64,000 nt of DNA from Cereibacter sphaeroides (GCA_003243455.1 QFQS01000002.1:186001-250000), one strand, 5' to 3'; counted from the first letter of the stretch, positions 36,792 to 45,622 are shown. The notes: generated from the sequence alone by a model not told the origin. Made by a program: numbers and translations.

Positions 36792-38699
36792 TCACTTCCG
36801 CTTGCCGTTGCCAAGATCCTCGAAGTCGGCATCAACGATGTCGTCGTCAACTTCGCGAGGACCATCCGCATCGCCACCTTCGGCTTCCGCCTGCGTAGCT
36901 TTGTAGATCGCCTCGCCCAGACGCATCGCGGCCTCGGTGACGTTCTGGATGCCACCGCGGATCTTGCCCGCGTCTTCCGTCTTCAGCGTTTCCTCAAGCG
37001 CGCCCATGGCAAGCTCGATCGCCTCGACGGTCGAGGGGTCTACCTTGTCGCCATGTTCTTCGATCGACTTCTTGGTCGAGTGCAGCAGGCTTTCGGCCTG
37101 GTTGCGGGTTTCGACCAGTTCGCGGCGTTCCTTGTCGGCCTCGGCATTCGCCTCGGCGTCCTTGACCATCTTTTCGATCTCGTCATCCGACAGACCGCCC
37201 GAGGCCTGGATCGTGATCGCCTGAGTGCGACCCGTACCCTTGTCCTTGGCGTTGACCGACACGATGCCGTTGGCGTCGATGTCGAAGGTCACTTCGATCT
37301 GCGGCATGCCGCGCGGTGCCGGCGGGATCTGTTCCAGGTTGAACTGGCCCAGCATCTTGTTGTCGGCGGCCATCTCACGCTCGCCCTGGAAGACGCGGAT
37401 CGTCACGGCGTTCTGGTTGTCTTCGGCCGTGGAGAAGATCTGCGACTTCTTGGTCGGGATCGTGGTGTTGCGGTCGATCAGGCGGGTAAAGACACCGCCC
37501 AGCGTCTCGATGCCCAGCGACAGCGGGGTCACGTCGAGCAGGACCACGTCCTTGACGTCGCCTTGCAGAACGCCGGCCTGGATCGCCGCGCCCAGCGCCA
37601 CGACTTCGTCCGGGTTCACGCCCTTGTGGGGTTCCTTGCCGAAGAACTTGGTCACTTCCTCGACCACTTTCGGCATGCGGGTCATACCGCCGACCAGAAC
37701 GACCTCGTCGATGTCGCCGATCGACAGGCCCGCATCCTTGAGCGCGGCCTGGCAGGGCTTGATCGAGCCCTTGATCAGGTCGCCGACCAGGCTTTCCAGC
37801 TTGGCGCGGGTCAGTTTCATCACCAGGTGCAGCGGCTGGCCCGTGTTGCGGTCCATGCTGATGAACGGCTGGTTGATTTCGGTCTGCTGGCTGGACGACA
37901 GCTCGATCTTGGCCTTTTCGGCCGCTTCTTTCAGCCGCTGAAGCGCCATCTTGTCCAGCGTCAGATCGACGGCGTGTTCTTTTTTGAACTCTTCGGCCAG
38001 ATAGCTGACGATGCGCATGTCGAAGTCTTCGCCGCCAAGGAAGGTGTCCCCGTTGGTCGATTTCACTTCGAACAGGCCGTCGTCGATCTCAAGGATCGTG
38101 ATGTCGAAGGTGCCGCCGCCAAGGTCATAGACCGCGATCGTCTTCGATTCCTTCTTGTCGAGACCATAGGCCAGCGCGGCTGCCGTCGGTTCGTTGATGA
38201 TGCGCAGCACTTCAAGGCCGGCGATCTTGCCCGCATCCTTGGTGGCCTGACGCTGGGCGTCGTTGAAATAGGCAGGAACCGTGATGACGGCCTGCGTGAC
38301 GCTTTCACCGAGGTAGGACTCGGCGGTTTCCTTCATCTTTTGCAGGATGAAGGCGCTGATCTGGCTGGGCGAATACTTCTCGCCGCGCACCTCGACCCAG
38401 GCGTCGCCATTGCCGCCGTTCACGACGTTGTACGGCAGGTGTTTCTTGTCCTTCGCGATCATGCTGTCGTCATAGCGACGCCCGATCAGGCGCTTGACCG
38501 CGAAAACGGTATTGGAGGGGTTCGTGACCGCCTGGCGTTTAGCCGGCTGGCCGACGAGGCGTTCGGTTTCGGTGAAACCGACGATGGAGGGGGTGGTCCG
38601 GGCGCCTTCCGAGTTCTCGATCACGCGGGGTTGCGCCCCGTCCATGATCGCCACGCAGGAGTTGGTCGTCCCGAGGTCAATCCCGATGACTTTGGCCAT
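36792..38699 (-). CDS. dnaK: Molecular chaperone DnaK (Hsp70)
   Basis: 635 residues: MAKVIGIDLGTTNSCVAIMD, VPAYFNDAQRQATKDAG, INEPTAAALAYGLDK, VYDLGGGTFDITILEI, the VLVGGMTRMPKV block and the linker/substrate domain beginning DVTPLSLGIETLGG. The tail is acidic (VDDDIVDADFEDL) as in other DnaKs. It is the main cytoplasmic Hsp70. Upstream is an RpoH-type promoter and a long, structured leader; downstream is dnaJ. Confidence 0.98.
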   Translation of the reverse strand: MAKVIGIDLGTTNSCVAIMDGAQPRVIENSEGARTTPSIVGFTETERLVGQPAKRQAVTNPSNTVFAVKRLIGRRYDDSMIAKDKKHLPYNVVNGGNGDAWVEVRGEKYSPSQISAFILQKMKETAESYLGESVTQAVITVPAYFNDAQRQATKDAGKIAGLEVLRIINEPTAAALAYGLDKKESKTIAVYDLGGGTFDITILEIDDGLFEVKSTNGDTFLGGEDFDMRIVSYLAEEFKKEHAVDLTLDKMALQRLKEAAEKAKIELSSSQQTEINQPFISMDRNTGQPLHLVMKLTRAKLESLVGDLIKGSIKPCQAALKDAGLSIGDIDEVVLVGGMTRMPKVVEEVTKFFGKEPHKGVNPDEVVALGAAIQAGVLQGDVKDVVLLDVTPLSLGIETLGGVFTRLIDRNTTIPTKKSQIFSTAEDNQNAVTIRVFQGEREMAADNKMLGQFNLEQIPPAPRGMPQIEVTFDIDANGIVSVNAKDKGTGRTQAITIQASGGLSDDEIEKMVKDAEANAEADKERRELVETRNQAESLLHSTKKSIEEHGDKVDPSTVEAIELAMGALEETLKTEDAGKIRGGIQNVTEAAMRLGEAIYKATQAEAEGGDADGPREVDDDIVDADFEDLGNGKRK

Positions 38700-38812
38700 G
38701 TAAAGCTACCTCTTCTTTCGGCGATGTTATGGGGCGCAGAGCCGTTACGGCCTCTGGGCCCCGATCCCAAGTTTGCCTTTCCGGGGCGGCCGCCCCTTCT
38801 GGCTCGCAGGGG

Positions 38813-38842
38813 TATATAAGAGGGGGTCCGGGGGGCCGCAAG
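38813..38842 (-). promoter_or_regulatory. Heat-shock (RpoH) type promoter of dnaK
   Basis: On the minus strand CTTG (38842-38839) and CTTATATA (38820-38813) are separated by 18 bp. This matches the alphaproteobacterial sigma-32 consensus CTTG-N17/18-CYTATNT. Transcription would start near 38805, giving a leader of about 105 nt that contains the hairpin CAGAGGCCGT/ACGGCTCTG-like arms near 38740-38760 and a GGGGCGGCCGCCCC palindrome near 38782-38795. No CIRCE element is present. Confidence 0.6.
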
Positions 38843-38888
38843 CGTCGCGGCTTCGTGATTTTGATGAGTCTGTGACAGGAATCGCACC

Positions 38889-39509
38889 ATGACGGGCAAG
38901 TTGCAGCCGACGCTTTGCATAAACGGCTTCGAAATCCACCAGGGGTTTCTGGACCCCGCCGCGCAGGCGGCTCTGGTGGACGATATCCGCGGTGTCGTGA
39001 CGGCCGCGCCGCTGGTTGCTCCGGTCACGCCCGGCGGGCGACCGATGAGCGTGCGTATGACCGCCGCCGGCCGTGTCGGCTGGATCACCGACCGGCAAGG
39101 CTATCGCTATTCCGACCGCCATCCGTCAGGCTCCGCATGGCCGCTCGTTCCCGCCAGCATCCTGAAAATCTGGCGCCAAACGACGGGGCTGGAGCGGGAA
39201 CCCGACTGCTGTCTGGTCAACTTTTATGGCGAAGCCGCGCGGATGGGGCTGCATCAGGACCGGGACGAGGGCGACTTCAGCTTTCCCGTCCTGTCGATCT
39301 CGCTGGGGGATGAGGCGCTGTTCCGCATGGGCGGGGTCGAGCGGTCGGACGCGACGCGCAGCGTCTGGCTGCGCTCGGGGGATGTGGTCGTCATGGGGGG
39401 TGAAGCCCGGCTTGCCTGGCACGGTGTCGACCGCGTGCGCCATGGCAGCTCGACTCTTCTGCCCAAGGGCGGGCGCATCAACCTGACGCTGAGGGTCGTG
39501 CAGGACTAA
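38889..39509 (+). CDS. alkB: DNA oxidative demethylase AlkB
   Basis: 206 residues. The Fe(II)/2-oxoglutarate dioxygenase motif is intact: substrate loop PLVPASILKIW, CCLVNFYGEAARMGLHQDRD (HxD), VLSISLGDEALFRMGG, WLRSGDVVVMGGEARLAWHG (distal His) and the 2-oxoglutarate-binding arginines in GRINLTLRVV. It reverses 1-methyladenine and 3-methylcytosine lesions. It is divergent from dnaK, and its stop overlaps the convergent permease gene by 4 bp. Confidence 0.93.
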   Translation: MTGKLQPTLCINGFEIHQGFLDPAAQAALVDDIRGVVTAAPLVAPVTPGGRPMSVRMTAAGRVGWITDRQGYRYSDRHPSGSAWPLVPASILKIWRQTTGLEREPDCCLVNFYGEAARMGLHQDRDEGDFSFPVLSISLGDEALFRMGGVERSDATRSVWLRSGDVVVMGGEARLAWHGVDRVRHGSSTLLPKGGRINLTLRVVQD

Positions 39510-40342
39510 CCCTTGGCGGCCCAGCTGATAGAGGCGTGTCTGCTGGTATAGAACTGGCCCATCAGCCCGATCAGGATGCAGACCAGCGTCACCTTCACCG
39601 GATAGCTGATCGAGCTGTAATGCGGGCTGTAGTTCAGAAAAACGAAGCCGCGCGTCTGGTCGATGATATGGAACAAGGGGTTCCAGTCGAACCAGGCCAG
39701 AACGAAGGTCGGCATGGTATTCGCCACGAACATCTTGCCCGAGGCGATCATGTTAAGACGCTGATAGACCAGCACGATCATCCCGATGACGGCCGGGTTC
39801 CACGGACGGGCCGCCATAAAGATCATCCCGATGGCGCAGCCGCTGATCCAGGCCAGAAGCAGCATCAGAATCGTGCCAACGGGCTGGTCGATGGTGATCG
39901 GCGTCCAGATTACGTGGTAGGTGAACAGGATGACGCCCGCCGACAGAACCTGCGTGTAAAGCGTCGACAAAGCGGCGGCGCAGATCGACACGATGGGATT
40001 CATTGGCGCGTGCAGCATCATGGGCGAGGTTGACGTGGCCGCACCGGAAACAGCGCCCATGGCCTTTACATGGGTCATGTACATGAACACGCCCGACATG
40101 ATGTACAGGATATAATCGCCGCGCAGCGGGCTGTTGCGCAGACCCAGTATGTTGAAAATCAACAGGAAAAGCGCCACAAACATCACAGACTGCAGGATGT
40201 TGATCAACAGCCCGAGCGCCGCGTTCCGGTGCGATTTGCGCAAGTTGCGGACAGAGGCGTGGAAGATGACGCCGAACAGCGTGAAAGCCGACACGAGCGC
40301 TGTCTTGCGCACATTGGGCCGGAACATCGTGCTGCCGTTCAT
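39506..40342 (-). CDS. ABC-2 type permease of a polysaccharide exporter (KpsM/Wzm-like)
   Basis: 278 residues with six predicted membrane helices of the ABC-2 type (LGLLINILQSVMFVALFLLI, YILYIMSGVFMYMTHVKAMG, MIVLVYQRLNMIASGKMFV). The final block FDWNPLFHIIDQTRGFVFLN, with N-P-x-x-H/T-x-I-(D/E)-x-x-R, is typical of capsule and O-antigen exporters. The cognate ATPase is not next to it, so it must be supplied from elsewhere. It is divergent from cysQ and begins the surface-glycan region. Confidence 0.83.
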   Translation of the reverse strand: MNGSTMFRPNVRKTALVSAFTLFGVIFHASVRNLRKSHRNAALGLLINILQSVMFVALFLLIFNILGLRNSPLRGDYILYIMSGVFMYMTHVKAMGAVSGAATSTSPMMLHAPMNPIVSICAAALSTLYTQVLSAGVILFTYHVIWTPITIDQPVGTILMLLLAWISGCAIGMIFMAARPWNPAVIGMIVLVYQRLNMIASGKMFVANTMPTFVLAWFDWNPLFHIIDQTRGFVFLNYSPHYSSISYPVKVTLVCILIGLMGQFYTSRHASISWAAKG

Positions 40343-40411
40343 CCTTGCCTGCCCATGGGTGCCTTCCGCCGAAAGCCTTGCCGCGAAATCTTGTCGTTTC
40401 CTTGACCGGGC

Positions 40412-40439
40412 ATCATAAGAAAAGCCATTGAAAATTCAA
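40412..40439 (-). promoter_or_regulatory. Probable promoter of the ABC-2 permease gene
   Basis: On the minus strand TTGAAT (40439-40434) and TATGAT (40417-40412) are 16 bp apart, in an AT-rich patch between the divergent permease and cysQ genes. The -35 part overlaps a small palindrome TTGAAAATTCAA. Confidence 0.45.
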
Positions 40440-40477
40440 CAACGCCGGGCCTCCCGCCCTGCGGCAGGAGCGAGTGG

Positions 40478-41272
40478 ATGGATTTCGAACGTCTTGTGCC
40501 CGTCATGCGCCGTCTCGCCATCGAGGCGGGTGACCGGATCATGGAGATCTATAACTCTCCTGAATTCGACGTGCGCACCAAGTCCGACGCAAGCCCCGTG
40601 ACCGAGGCGGACGAGGCGGCAGACCACCTGATCTCGGACGGATTGCGCGCCGCTTTCCCCGATGTCGCGCTGATCACAGAAGAGCAGGCGGCATCGCATG
40701 AGATTTCGGCGGACAGCTTCCTGATCGTCGATCCGCTGGATGGCACCAAGGAGTTCGTCCAGCGCCGTGGCGATTTCACCGTGAATATCGCCTATGTCGA
40801 AAAGGGCGTGCCTTTGCGCGGCGTCGTCTATGCCCCGGCGAAAGAGCGGCTGTTCTACACTCTGCCGGATGGGCAGTCGGTCGAAGAGATCGGCCCTTTC
40901 GACAAGAACCGCATTGGCGCGCAGCGCGAAATCTCGGTCGGCCCCTGCAACAACGCCGGTCTGATGGTGGTCGCCTCGAAATCGCACCGCGATCAGGCGA
41001 CCGACGACTACATCGGCAAGTATGCGGTGCGCGACATGACGAGCGCGGGGTCGTCGCTGAAGTTCTGTCTGGTCGCCGCCGGAGAGGCCGATTTGTATCC
41101 GCGTCTTGGCCGCACGATGGAGTGGGACACAGCGGCGGGCGATGCCGTGCTGCGCGGTGCGGGCGGCACGGTGGTGCGGATGGATGACCATTCGCCGCTG
41201 CGCTATGGCAAGCCCGGCTGGGACAACCCTGCCTTCATCGCCCATGTGCCTGGGGTGGAGTTGAAGAAGTGA
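40478..41272 (+). CDS. cysQ: 3'(2'),5'-bisphosphate nucleotidase CysQ
   Basis: 264 residues of the inositol-monophosphatase fold. Metal site motifs ALITEEQA (Glu), the signature LIVDPLDGTKEFVQRRGDFT and the C-terminal YPRLGRTMEWDTAAGDAVLR are all intact. It hydrolyses 3'-phosphoadenosine 5'-phosphate (PAP), the by-product of sulfotransferases. GGAG precedes the ATG. It is joined by a GTGA overlap to the kdsB-like gene, and lies in the same cluster as a sulfotransferase (48328-49719), which makes a link between PAP recycling and glycan sulfation likely. Confidence 0.94.
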   Translation: MDFERLVPVMRRLAIEAGDRIMEIYNSPEFDVRTKSDASPVTEADEAADHLISDGLRAAFPDVALITEEQAASHEISADSFLIVDPLDGTKEFVQRRGDFTVNIAYVEKGVPLRGVVYAPAKERLFYTLPDGQSVEEIGPFDKNRIGAQREISVGPCNNAGLMVVASKSHRDQATDDYIGKYAVRDMTSAGSSLKFCLVAAGEADLYPRLGRTMEWDTAAGDAVLRGAGGTVVRMDDHSPLRYGKPGWDNPAFIAHVPGVELKK

Positions 41273-42069
41273 GCGTTCTGATCGCCATCCCGGCCCGCTA
41301 TGCCTCGACCCGCTATCCGGGCAAGCCGATGGTCGAATTGCGCGGGCCGGATGGTATCGCCCGCACCCTGATCCGCCGCAGCTGGGATGCCGCGATGCAG
41401 GTGCAGGGCGTTGACCGGGTGGTCGTTGCGACGGATGACACGCGCATTCGCGACCACGCGCTGGGCTTTGGGGCCGAGGTGGTGATGACCTCGGATCAGT
41501 GTCGCAACGGCACCGAACGCTGTGCCGAAGTGCTGACGAAACTGCCGGGCTACGACATCGTGGTGAACCTGCAGGGGGATGCCCCGCTGACGCCCGCATG
41601 GTTTGTCGAGGATCTGATTGCGGGCCTTCGCGCCGAGCCTTCTGCCGAGATGGCAACGCCGGTGCTGCGCGCCGATGGCCGGGCGCTGGCGGGTTTCCTT
41701 GCCGACCGCAAGGCGGGCCGCGTCGGCGGCACGACCGCCGTTTTCGGTGCGGGCAACCGGGCGCTTTATTTTTCCAAGGAGGTGATTCCCTTCACCTCCC
41801 GCACCTATGCGGAAACAGAACCTACGCCTGTGTTCCACCACGTCGGCGTCTATGCCTTTCGCCCTGCGGCGCTGCTGGCCTATCCCGGTTGGGAACCCGG
41901 CCCGCTGGAGCAGCTGGAAGGGCTGGAGCAGCTGCGTTTTCTGGAAAACGGGCGGCAGGTGCTGTGCGTCGAGGTCGATGCCAAGGGTCGGCTGTTCTGG
42001 GAACTGAACAACCCGCAGGACGTGCCCCGGATCGAGGCGATGCTGGCCGAGATGGCCCTGGGCGGATGA
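41269..42069 (+). CDS. kdsB: CMP-KDO synthetase-like cytidylyltransferase (KdsB family)
   Basis: 266 residues from GTG 41269. Start LIAIPARYASTRYPGKPMVE, then VVVATDDTRIRDHALGFGAE, VMTSDQCRNGTERCAEVL, VVNLQGDAPLTPAWFVEDLI, HHVGVYAFRPAALLAYPGWE and PLEQLEGLEQLRFLENG are all KdsB motifs. It activates 3-deoxy-manno-octulosonate with CTP. The insert around FLADRKAGRVGGTTAVFGAG differs from E. coli KdsB and suggests a paralogue for capsule or surface-glycan use. It overlaps cysQ and the next glycosyltransferase by 4 bp each. Confidence 0.87.
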   Translation: MSVLIAIPARYASTRYPGKPMVELRGPDGIARTLIRRSWDAAMQVQGVDRVVVATDDTRIRDHALGFGAEVVMTSDQCRNGTERCAEVLTKLPGYDIVVNLQGDAPLTPAWFVEDLIAGLRAEPSAEMATPVLRADGRALAGFLADRKAGRVGGTTAVFGAGNRALYFSKEVIPFTSRTYAETEPTPVFHHVGVYAFRPAALLAYPGWEPGPLEQLEGLEQLRFLENGRQVLCVEVDAKGRLFWELNNPQDVPRIEAMLAEMALGG

Positions 42070-43283
42070 CCGCCCCGCCGGTCAGCGTCATCGTCGTCAG
42101 CCGGCACCGCCCGAACGATCTTCTTCGCTGCATCGCCTCGCTGTGCCAGCAGGACCATCCGCAGATCGAGATTGTGATCGTGGCCGATCCCGCTTCGGCC
42201 AGCCTCGTGCGCGGTCTGGGGCTGCCGCTGAAGCTGATGGAGTTCGATGTCGCGAATATCTCCGCCGCCCGGAATGCCGGTCTTGCTGCGGCATCCGGCG
42301 ATGTCGCGGCCTTTATCGACGATGACGCTGCGGCGGAGCCCACCTGGGTGCGCAGGCTGGCGGAACCCTTTGCCGATCCCCGCGTTATGCAGTCCGGCGG
42401 GTATGTGATCGGGCGGAACGGGTTCTCTTATCAATGGCGTGCGCTGAAGGTCGATGCCACAGGGCAGGATCACCCCTTTGTGGTGCAACAGGGGGCAAGC
42501 CTGCATTCCGGGACGCCCCTGCTTGCCGTGAAAACCCAAGGCACCAACTGCGCCTTCCGTCGCGCGGCGCTGCTGCGGATCGGGGGGTTCAGTCCGCTGT
42601 TCCGGTTCTATCTGGACGAGGCCGACGTGAACCTGCGGCTGGCTGCGGCAGAAGGCCTGACCGCCGTCGTCACCAACGCGGTTGTCCATCATGCCTTCTC
42701 GGCCAGCGCAAACAGGCGAGCCGACCGCACGCCGCTGACGCTGCACGAAATAGGCGCAAGCTCTGCGGTTTTCCTGCGGATGCACGCTCCGCAAGAGATC
42801 GACCTGGCGCTGGACCGGTTGTGCCATGCGCAAAGATCCCGGCTGATCCGCATGATGGTGGAGGGCCGGATCGAACCGCGCGAGGTCACGCCCCTTCTGT
42901 CCACGCTGGACGCAGGAATAGCGGATGGCCGGTCGCGACAGATCGCGCCAATGCAGCTGTTGCCATCCTATCAGTCGGAATTCCTGCCCTTTGCCGGGTC
43001 GGGCCCAAGGCCGGGTCTGGTGCTGTCCGCCCGCCCCGAAACGAAAGGGCGTGTCAAAGAGGCGGCGCTTCAGGCGCGGGCCGCAGGCCAGATCGTGACG
43101 GTGATCGAGCTGTCGCGCGGCCCGCGCCGCCATCGCATGCGTTTTACGCGCGACGGCATCTGGTGGCAGGCGGGCGGCCAGTTCGGAGCCTCGGAACGAA
43201 CGGATCCGATTTTCTCCCCGTGGCGATTCGAGGACCGGGTGGCGCGCGAAGCGTCACGGCTTTCGGGCCTGCGCCCGATTTGA
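42066..43283 (+). CDS. Family 2 glycosyltransferase
   Basis: 405 residues from the ATG that overlaps the kdsB stop. GT-A/GT2 motifs: VSVIVVSRHRPNDLLRCIAS, the nucleotide-sugar Asp in FDVANISAARNAGL, the DxD-like VAAFIDDDAAAEPTWVRRL and the acceptor region TNCAFRRAALLRIGGFSPLF with FYLDEADVNLRLAA. The last 120 residues have no recognisable domain. The donor and acceptor cannot be deduced, but translational coupling to cysQ-kdsB places it in surface-glycan synthesis. Confidence 0.88.
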   Translation: MTAPPVSVIVVSRHRPNDLLRCIASLCQQDHPQIEIVIVADPASASLVRGLGLPLKLMEFDVANISAARNAGLAAASGDVAAFIDDDAAAEPTWVRRLAEPFADPRVMQSGGYVIGRNGFSYQWRALKVDATGQDHPFVVQQGASLHSGTPLLAVKTQGTNCAFRRAALLRIGGFSPLFRFYLDEADVNLRLAAAEGLTAVVTNAVVHHAFSASANRRADRTPLTLHEIGASSAVFLRMHAPQEIDLALDRLCHAQRSRLIRMMVEGRIEPREVTPLLSTLDAGIADGRSRQIAPMQLLPSYQSEFLPFAGSGPRPGLVLSARPETKGRVKEAALQARAAGQIVTVIELSRGPRRHRMRFTRDGIWWQAGGQFGASERTDPIFSPWRFEDRVAREASRLSGLRPI

Positions 43284-43341
43284 CAGCTTTGTTAACGGAA
43301 ACTGCGCGATATGGGCGCTGTTTCGCCGATAGCGACGAAAA

Positions 43342-43377
43342 CGGTGGAAATTCATTCCAGGTTTTGAATTTCCGCCG
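43342..43377. repeat. Inverted repeat before galU
   Basis: CGGTGGAAATTCA (43342-43354) and TGAATTTCCGCCG (43365-43377) match as reverse complements at 12 of 13 positions around a 10-bp spacer. It lies in the 192-bp gap before galU, about 100 bp upstream of the start. Operator of a regulator of the galU group, or hairpin ending the cysQ operon, are both possible. Confidence 0.6.
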
Positions 43378-43475
43378 AAATGCTGTCAGAATTCTATGGG
43401 AGGTGGGCGTAACCGCGCGTATGACAGCGCATGTGAGTGGCGTTTGACAGTTCGATTGAACGGAAAGAGCATCCC

Positions 43476-44372
43476 ATGAAAAAGCACAAGGTGACGAAGG
43501 CCGTCTTCCCTGTGGCGGGTCTTGGAACCCGTTTCCTGCCCGCAACCAAGTCGATTCCCAAGGAAATTATGACTTTGGTCGACCGTCCGCTGATCCAGTA
43601 TGCGATCGACGAGGCGCGTGCGGCTGGCATCACCGAGTTCATTTTTGTCACCTCGCGCGGGAAAAGCGCACTTGAGGATTATTTCGATCATGCCCCGATC
43701 ATCGAGGCAGAGCTGCGGGCGAAGAACAAGAAAGACCTGCTGGCGCTGCTGAAATCCACCGACATGGAATCGGGAGCCATCGCCTATATCCGGCAGCAAA
43801 AGGCGCTTGGCCTTGGCCACGCCGTCTGGTGCGCGCGCCGCCTGCTGGGCGACGAGCCCTTTGCGGTCCTGCTGCCCGACGATGTGATCGCGGCCGAGAA
43901 GCCCTGCCTGCAGCAAATGGTCGAGGCTTATAGCGACATTGGCGGCAACATGGTTGCCGCGATGGAAGTGCCGCCCGCCAAGGCCTCGTCCTATGGCGTG
44001 CTGGATATTGCCGAAGACATGGGTTCGCTCGTCTCGGTGAAGGGCATGGTGGAAAAACCCAAGGCCGAGGAAGCGCCCTCGAACCTTGCGGTCATCGGTC
44101 GCTACATCCTGACGCCGCAGGTTCTGGACAACCTGAACCGCGCCAAGCAGGGCGCCGGTGGCGAGATCCAGCTGACCGACGCCATCGCCGACGAAATCAC
44201 CGAAGGTCGCAGTGTCTATGGCTACCGCTTCCGCGGTCAGCGCTATGACTGCGGGTCCAAGGCCGGTTTCCTTCAGGCCACCGTCGCCTTCGGTCTGGCG
44301 CGTGAGGAACTGCATGCGGAGTTCTCGGAATACCTGCATCAGATGATCGCCCAGCAGAAGGCCGCCCAGTAA
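43476..44372 (+). CDS. galU: UTP-glucose-1-phosphate uridylyltransferase
   Basis: 298 residues from ATG 43476 (SD GGAAAGAG). Signature AVFPVAGLGTRFLPATKSIP, then EIMTLVDRPLIQYAIDEA, QQKALGLGHAVWCARRLLGD, FAVLLPDDVI, GMVEKPKAEEAPSNLAVIGR and GEIQLTDAIAD. It makes UDP-glucose for glycan and lipopolysaccharide synthesis. The next gene's conserved-looking N-terminus begins right at its stop codon. Confidence 0.95.
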   Translation: MKKHKVTKAVFPVAGLGTRFLPATKSIPKEIMTLVDRPLIQYAIDEARAAGITEFIFVTSRGKSALEDYFDHAPIIEAELRAKNKKDLLALLKSTDMESGAIAYIRQQKALGLGHAVWCARRLLGDEPFAVLLPDDVIAAEKPCLQQMVEAYSDIGGNMVAAMEVPPAKASSYGVLDIAEDMGSLVSVKGMVEKPKAEEAPSNLAVIGRYILTPQVLDNLNRAKQGAGGEIQLTDAIADEITEGRSVYGYRFRGQRYDCGSKAGFLQATVAFGLAREELHAEFSEYLHQMIAQQKAAQ

Positions 44373-44431
44373 CGCCGCCCGCGCGGCTTCTTGACCTGAC
44401 GCGCCTTGTTTCGCGCGTCGGGAAAAGGGCC

Positions 44432-45583
44432 ATGACCGGCGTTGACCGGGTCGAGCTTGCCTATCTGCGGCAGCTTCTATCGCTGCCGCAGCCCTGTTTC
44501 GGGCTGGTGCGCACCGTGCCGGGTGTCCTGCTGCTGGATCGCCGGGCCATGGCGTTCCTGCGCGATGCCGCTGAGTCCCCCACCGGATTGCCGCCGCCGG
44601 ATCTTTGGTCGCGCATGATGCGCCGCGACCCTGCGGTTGCCGCCGCCGAAGCGGCCCTGCGCAAGCTTGCCATCGCCCGCGCGCCTGTCGCGCTATCGGC
44701 GATGATGCTGCGCCGCAGGCTGCCCAAGGGGTCCTGTTATCTGAACGTCGGCCATTCCAACCTCGGTCCCCGAATGTTCGCTGCAATCAGGCGAGGCTTG
44801 CGCGGGCAGATCGGTGTTGTGGTCCACGACACGATCCCGCTTGACCATCCCGAGCTTTGTCGTCCCGGCACATCCCAACGGTTCGGGCAAAAGATGCGCG
44901 CGGTGGCGCAGGCCGCCGACCTGGCCATCTTCACCACGCAGGATGCGCTATCTCGTGCCGAGCCGCATTTCACACGGTTTGGCCGGATGCCTCCGGCCCT
45001 GGTGTCCCCGATCGGCATCGCTTCCGCCCCACTTGATCAGCCGCTGCCCGAGGGGGCATCGGATAGGCCTTTCTTCCTTGCCGTCGGCACGATCGAGTCC
45101 CGTAAGAATATCACCCTGCTGCTTGATGTCTGGCAGCAGATGCACGCCACCCGCGCCGCTGACGATGTTCCTGCCCTTGTCATCGCCGGAGGGCGCGGCT
45201 GGATGGACGATGCGATGGCCAAGCGACTGGACCGCGCCGCCGACGCGGGCATGGTGGTCGAACTCCCGAACCTGTCCGACGCCGCGATCGCCGCTTTGAT
45301 GCGCCGCGCGGTGGCGCTGCTCGCCCCGTCGCTGGCCGAGGGTTTTGGCCTGCCGGGTATCGAGGCGGCTGCTCTCGGCTGCCCGGTAATCTGCTCCGAC
45401 CTGCCGGTTTTCCGCGAGGTATTGAAGGATTACCCGGTTTACCTGCCTCCACACGATCGTTACGCTTGGCTGGAAACAATAACCACGGCATTCGCGGCCG
45501 GAAATCAGCCCGGACAGGCGCGGCAGGGACAGAAGGCACCGACGTGGGACGACCACTTTAAGGCGGTGCTAAACCTGCTCTGA
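44432..45583 (+). CDS. Glycosyltransferase of the GT4/GT1 (GT-B) type
   Basis: 383 residues from ATG 44432. The C-terminal GT-B domain is clear: FFLAVGTIESRKNITLLLDV, LVIAGGRGWMDDAM, LLAPSLAEGFGLPGIEAAAL with the E-x7-E nucleotide-binding pair, and CPVICSDLPVFREVLKDYPV. The protein probably starts earlier: the same frame upstream encodes ARLLDLTRLVSRVGKRAMTG, which looks like the family's true N-terminus, but no ATG, GTG or TTG precedes it back to the galU stop. The gene follows galU by 59 bp. Confidence 0.85.
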   Translation: MTGVDRVELAYLRQLLSLPQPCFGLVRTVPGVLLLDRRAMAFLRDAAESPTGLPPPDLWSRMMRRDPAVAAAEAALRKLAIARAPVALSAMMLRRRLPKGSCYLNVGHSNLGPRMFAAIRRGLRGQIGVVVHDTIPLDHPELCRPGTSQRFGQKMRAVAQAADLAIFTTQDALSRAEPHFTRFGRMPPALVSPIGIASAPLDQPLPEGASDRPFFLAVGTIESRKNITLLLDVWQQMHATRAADDVPALVIAGGRGWMDDAMAKRLDRAADAGMVVELPNLSDAAIAALMRRAVALLAPSLAEGFGLPGIEAAALGCPVICSDLPVFREVLKDYPVYLPPHDRYAWLETITTAFAAGNQPGQARQGQKAPTWDDHFKAVLNLL

Positions 45584-45622
45584 TATCGCGCCCGAACCGG
45601 ACTTCAGGGGACCAGATAGTCA

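Noticed and set aside
36714..38819. A 700-codon open frame opposite dnaK.
   Set aside because: It is the classic antisense-of-dnaK open frame (sometimes misannotated as a dehydrogenase-like protein) with no independent coding evidence.
38700..38888. Search for a CIRCE element before dnaK.
   Set aside because: No TTAGCACTC-N9-GAGTGCTAA or close variant is present. The RpoH-type promoter explains heat-shock control better.
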